Assembly: GCA_025769875.1 (NCBI GenBank)
Contig: JAGFNK010000235.1
Location: 1 to 64,000, forward strand
DNA length: 64,000 nucleotides
Direction of reading: 5' to 3'
Source: Russula earlei
Lineage: Eukaryota; Basidiomycota; Agaricomycetes; Russulales; Russulaceae
The position numbers and the translations under genes were made by a program. Under the pieces are notes generated by a model. That model had not been told where the DNA came from, ran no database searches, and saw only the letters and a list, made by a program, of their open reading frames with translations. This document shows positions 60,108-64,000 of the stretch, in pieces. Position 1 is the first letter of the stretch. Each line of letters starts with the position of its first letter.

Positions 60108-60601
60108 GACGGTGTCCTGGGATATTCTTCGACGTATCTATATACCAAAAGGAAGGAGACCGAGGGAACGGGTCGACCGAGCGCTTCGAGGACAGAAAGG
60201 AAGGACAAAGGCGAAGAGCGACTGTTAGGGAGCGGGCATTCCGGCCTGTGCGAACCACAGGAAGGCATCACCTCGAGCCTCGAGGCCGCTCTCGTTGCGA
60301 AGAAGTGCGAGTCATTTTGTTGTCTTGACTAACGCTGTGCCTTGGCGAAGCGGCGATTTCTCTCCTCGCAGCCACCATTCCGAGCCGAGTCAACTCCTCC
60401 CAGTATTTGGTGCGTGTCTTCACACCTTCCCTGTCCAGAGAGATGAAACGCACTGGGCTCTGAGAAAAAGTTCTGCTGTAACGCACTACGCCTCACGAGG
60501 CGGCGGCCTAGAAAACCGTTAACTGACAACGTTCACACCCATCCGCAAGGACCATTATTGATATCGATATCTTTTTTCTCCGGCAGAACTTGGCCACTAC
60601 G
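60108..60601. promoter_or_regulatory. Divergent intergenic region Mug113-like / LCP5
   Basis: 494 bases with no supported gene; short frames on both strands have no motif. A CTCGAGCCTCGAG-type block lies near 60,274 and an AT-rich GATATCGATATC run near 60,557 precedes the LCP5 start by about 40 bases. Confidence 0.4.
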
Positions 60602-61845
60602 ATGACAGGGGAGGAGGTCATCAGCGCACGCCAACAAAATTTCTGCATTGCCGCCGACGAGATGACGAAGAGCATGGCCGTCGTACGCGGGCTAATCCAA
60701 GCCATCCGTGAAAAGTATGCCTACATGCATTGTTCGTACGATGTAGGCGGGTTTAAAATATCAGCGCAGAAAAGAAAACACATCCGATCTCGACTTTGCG
60801 GATGGCATCTCCCTCCTCTCCTTGAAGCACCATCTCCTCCTTTCATACATGCAATCTCTGGTGCTCCTCCATTCGCATCGTGTTCTCGGGCACTCGCTCA
60901 CAACTCGCTCGCCACCATCCGAACCTTTCAATTCTCCCGAACGCGGCAGGAGAGGGGCCGATGCGGGTGACCTGGTCGACTCGATGATCGAGACCCGCGT
61001 CGTGCTCGAAAAAATCAAGTTACTGGAGAGTAAGATGCGGTACCAGATTGAAAAGCTCGTCCAAGTCGCCTCGGAGGAGCCCACTGAGGACAAAGCGGTC
61101 AACGGTCAGTCTTAGATTATCCGTGTATCGCGGTCCATGTCCCATTTCGTGGTCGCTCATCGTCGAGTCCCTAGACCCGCTTGCCTTTCGCCCAAATCCA
61201 GAAGCCCTCATGGGCGGGGCCTCGGATGAGGGCGATGACCGGGGTTCCGACGCAGGGTCCCAGGACGGTATTTACCGTCCTCCGAAGCTTGCCCCGATGC
61301 CATACGTCGAACCCACCTCAAAGGAGGCTCGGGCTCGCCGTCGGCGGCCTGCCCCACATGCACTAGCCTCACTTGCATACCTTGATCCCGAGCGGCCTTT
61401 CGTGGAGTCTGCCACGGGGCTGGGGATTGTTCCCTCCATGCAGAGTGCCCGTGCACGAGAGCTGCGGCGCATGGAAGAGTTCGAGGAGGAGAACATGACG
61501 CGGTTAGTCTTCACGAAGAAGGACGAGCGGCGACGGAGGAAGGATGAAGAGGACATTGCGCTGGGAGGTGCAGGGGGCATTACGGGCAAGAGGAGAGGCG
61601 GTGGATTGGAGGACGAATTCTCCGATGTCCTAAAGGAGGGGCGCAGAGGCAGTGGCCTTACCGGCGACGGGTACGAGGAACTCAGGATGAAAGGTCGCAA
61701 ACAAGGGGCACTTGCACGGTCCAGAGTTAGGCCGCGGGAAGACGCTGACGATGTGTCCGAGGTGCGAAGGCAGAAGAGGGGCCGGTTCGAAAGAGATGTC
61801 AAAGCTGCGAAGAAGAGATGGGCGAGGAAACGGAAACAAAAGTAA
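60602..61845 (+). CDS. LCP5: LCP5/neuroguidin, Sas10/C1D-family U3 snoRNP protein
   Basis: LCP5 acts in the nucleolus in 18S rRNA processing with the U3 particle; the animal homologue is neuroguidin. The N-terminal Sas10/C1D helices span exons 1 and 2 (MTGEEVISARQQNFC, ADGISLLSLKHHLLLSYMQS). Next come VVLEKIKLLESKMRYQIEKL, spliced to DPLAFRPNPEALMG, and the family signature DGIYRPPKLAPMPYVE. The C-terminus is highly basic (AAKKRWARKRKQK), typical of nucleolar proteins. The start at 60,602 is the first ATG of the frame. Three exons. The stop lies 70 bases from the PDCD5 stop, in convergent orientation. Confidence 0.9.
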
Positions 61846-61915
61846 CATTCATCGGTATTAATGCGATCAGAATAGATTGGAGAGCCATGAGAGCGACGGG
61901 GGAAACGGAAAGCAC

Positions 61916-62488
61916 TCAGATATCAAACTCGTCATCATCCAAGTCGACCCGCCGCTGGAACTGGGTGCAAGGAGTGAGCATTCTGGACAGCAATGTGCTA
62001 GAAACAGGTACGTACCACGATAGTACCCTGGCCGGAAGCCTTCCTTTGTGCCTCATCCGCCTGTATTTATGATTTACCGACGCATGAACCGAGTCGAAAG
62101 ATTGGGCAACACACACCTGCTCGAGCAGACCGATGAGCTGTTCCTCACTAACACGCCCACGGAGCTGCCCGGCTTGTAACATCCGCAGGAGGATAGACTC
62201 GATCTGGTTGGACCTCGTGGGCGATACGAGCGCAATACGGGACACTGCGGATGCATGCCTAGTGAAACAATACAATAGAACATGGATGACAGACGTACGA
62301 CGTTCGCGGGCAGTAGGTTCGAGGGCGGTGGCGAGGAGGTCTCGCCTCATCTGCTCCTCCGCTCGCTTCTGTTCGGCGGCGTCTTCACTCCTGGAGACAT
62401 TCTGACCGTTACCGCTTGGATCGGTTCCAGCTTGCTGCAACTGATTTAGACGTGCGGCACGAAGGGTGGCGAGTTCAGGATCATCCAT
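61916..62488 (-). CDS. PDCD5: PDCD5/TFAR19 family DNA-binding-like protein
   Basis: A small, very conserved archaeal-eukaryotic protein; in animals it promotes apoptosis and binds the TRiC chaperonin, while its yeast role is unclear. Exon 1 begins MDDPELATLRAARLNQLQQA. The compact three-helix core follows (LEPTARERR spliced to ALVSPTRSNQIESILLRM, then LRGRVSEEQLIGLLEQ). Two tiny exons complete it: ADEAQRKASGQGTIV and FQRRVDLDDDEFDI. The acidic end is the family hallmark. About 130 residues after splicing, normal for the family. It diverges from NOT4. Confidence 0.93.
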   Translation of the reverse strand: MDDPELATLRAARLNQLQQAGTDPSGNGQNVSRSEDAAEQKRAEEQMRRDLLATALEPTARERRTSVIHVLLYCFTRHASAVSRIALVSPTRSNQIESILLRMLQAGQLRGRVSEEQLIGLLEQVCVAQSFDSVHASVNHKYRRMRHKGRLPARVLSWYVPVSSTLLSRMLTPCTQFQRRVDLDDDEFDI

Positions 62489-62651
62489 GGCTGAGGGAGG
62501 GGGGTGACCGGGGGACCGGGTGATCACACGGTGAGATCGCGGGGCGTGGGAAAGTGGGCACTACACCTCGTTGTCCAGTCGCTTCCTTGGCTTTCTTCGT
62601 CTCTTTTACAATCCCCTCTCGTTGCCTCTGCCGCGTTCAGCTTCCCGTACA
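62489..62651. promoter_or_regulatory. Divergent promoter PDCD5 / NOT4
   Basis: 163 bases between start codons. Pyrimidine-rich toward NOT4 (CTTTCTTCGTCTCTTTTAC), no TATA box. Confidence 0.4.
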
Positions 62652-64000
62652 ATGTCCTCCGTCAAGCTCCACTCAACTCTTTCTGCCTCCGCGGTTCGCG
62701 CGGGTGCAACACTTCAGGCAAAGTCTGCCGTCCTCACCGGTGTACAAGACGCGTACTGGAGCGATGAGGAGGTTCCGTCGTCTCTTAAAATCTCTTTTTT
62801 AATACCGTCCATTCTTAGTATATGTATATATATTTTTGACAGGAAGCGAAGGAGTGTCCTCTTTGCCTCGAGGAAATGGATATCTCGGATCTGAACTTCA
62901 AACCGTGCCAGTGCGAGTACCAGGTGAGTACTAGATGCCCGAACCCTTTTCCCTCCGTTCCCTTCTTTTTCATCCATTTAACGCGATCTCGTGCAATAGA
63001 TCTGTCGCTTTTGCTGGAATCACATCAGGAGAAACCTTAATAACAAGTGCCCCGCGTGCAGGAGGGATTACTCCGATGAAATTGGCCAACCTAAGCCTAT
63101 CAATAAGGAAGCGTATGTACCCCCCTTTTGTTTATTGATCCGACCAAACTCACCTACCATTCCTATTCTTTTATAGTCAACGACGCTTGGCTCAGCAGAG
63201 AAAGCAGCGGGAAAGGGAACGCAAGGACCTTGACGCACTCGGCCGTCGTCATCTGGCCAATGTCAGGGTAGTACAACGCAACGTGGTATACGTTGTAGGG
63301 ATCGGCCCGCGCTTTGCCAAGGAAGAGGTATACCTTATCATGCACAGTAAAAATCGTATTCTGATCTCAATCCTCCAGTTGATATCTACTTTGCGCTCAA
63401 ACGATTATTTCGGTCAGTATGGCCGCATTTCTAAGATCATACTGGTCAAGCGCACTCCTCCTGGCTCGCAAGCGCCGGTCGTAGGGCTGTACATCACGTA
63501 TCACCGTCGAGAAGACGCTGCACGCTGCATTGCCGCAGTTGATGGTTCTGCCTCTCCTGGTGGCGGGAGTGAGATTATGCGTGCCAGCTACGGTACGACC
63601 AAGTACTGCATGTCTTTCTTGCGCGGCGTCAATTGCCCCGATCACAACTGTATGAACCTACACGAGTGGGGAGACGAGAAAGATTGCTTTACAAAGGAGG
63701 ATCTTACCACCTTGTACATGTCTCGGCCACGCCATCTCTTGATTGCCCGCTAACGGCTGTACGACAGGCAACATACTATCAAGGACACGGAAGTAACAAG
63801 GAAACACGTCGTCCTAGGCAAGAAGGCGGATGACTCGTCAGGTATGCCAATCATCCCTGTATGGGAGTCAGGCCTTATTTTACACTCACTAGCTCGCTTG
63901 CCTCGCTCTGCCTCATGGGCAAGGCCGTCTTATGATCGCCCTCCTATTACAACATCTTCAAATACCAATGCCAACGCGGCACCAGCCTCAATTGGAGTCG
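62652..64000 (+). CDS. NOT4: NOT4/CNOT4 RING ubiquitin ligase of the CCR4-NOT complex (3' end missing)
   Basis: NOT4 is the E3 ligase of CCR4-NOT and ubiquitinates stalled-ribosome and transcription targets. Exon 1 ends AYWSDEE and splices to EAKECPLCLEEMD, the start of a C4C4 RING (CPLC, CQC, CRFC, CPAC) with FKPCQCEYQICRFCWNH. After an Arg/Gln-rich helix (RRLAQQRKQRERERKDLDAL) comes an RRM (NVVYVVGIGPRF, FGQYGRISKIILVKR, AARCIAAVDGS) and the CCCH finger CMSFLRGVNCPDHNCMNLHE. Exons continue (GKKADDSSGMPIIPVWE) into a Ser/Ala-rich tail that leaves the window at 64,000, so the C-terminal NOT-binding region is not seen. At least five introns. Confidence 0.94.

Overview
This window comes from a filamentous fungus, almost certainly a basidiomycete of the Agaricomycetes. 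The genes are dense and split by many 50-65 base introns. The housekeeping set is fungal and eukaryotic (MOT1, PAN2, NOT4, SHR3, SDH1, ATP12), a GPI-anchored double-cupredoxin surface protein of a type common in basidiomycetes is present, and the transposon debris contains a Ty3/gypsy-like Gag-protease. I do not assign a genus. All gene models are by eye: ends and homology are firm for most genes, individual exon borders less so.

Bases 1-11,700 are a nested transposon island. The core is an unclassified two-ORF element present twice in head-to-head inverted orientation (copy 1 on the minus strand, about 512-2,600; copy 2 on the plus strand, about 3,168-7,200). Copy 1 is cut by an LTR fragment at 1-511. 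Copy 2 is interrupted by two solo LTRs of one family (3,715-4,321 and 5,985-6,589), each with a perfect 5-bp target duplication. A decayed Gag-zinc knuckle-protease reading frame (8,316-10,100) stops just before reverse transcriptase, where another LTR begins. That LTR itself contains a 564-bp MITE with TIRs of about 100 bp and a TAA duplication (PIF/Harbinger-like). Many premature stops are TGA or TAG, some at former Trp codons, which looks like C-to-T decay.

Bases 11,900-26,530 are a compact gene block: MSH3 (mismatch repair) diverging from ATP12 (F1-ATPase assembly); an AlkB-like dioxygenase diverging from LETM1/MDM38 (mitochondrial inner membrane); SHR3 (ER permease chaperone); an RsfS/ATP25-type mitochondrial protein diverging from a quinone oxidoreductase; and a membrane-anchored MYND protein. 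Bases 26,530-31,380 are gene-poor with no recognisable coding content.

Bases 31,384-64,000 resume dense genes: a conserved-looking unknown; SPF45/RBM17 splicing factor; SDH1; a TBC Rab-GAP; a JmjC hydroxylase diverging from MOT1; PAN2; a small coiled-coil protein; the double cupredoxin; a Mug113-like T5orf172 (GIY-YIG-type) protein; LCP5/neuroguidin; PDCD5 diverging from NOT4, which runs off the end. Functionally the window is rich in mitochondrial biogenesis (ATP12, LETM1, RsfS, SDH1), mRNA 3'-end turnover (PAN2 and NOT4) and DNA repair (MSH3, AlkB-like), but nothing shows co-regulation beyond shared divergent promoters.
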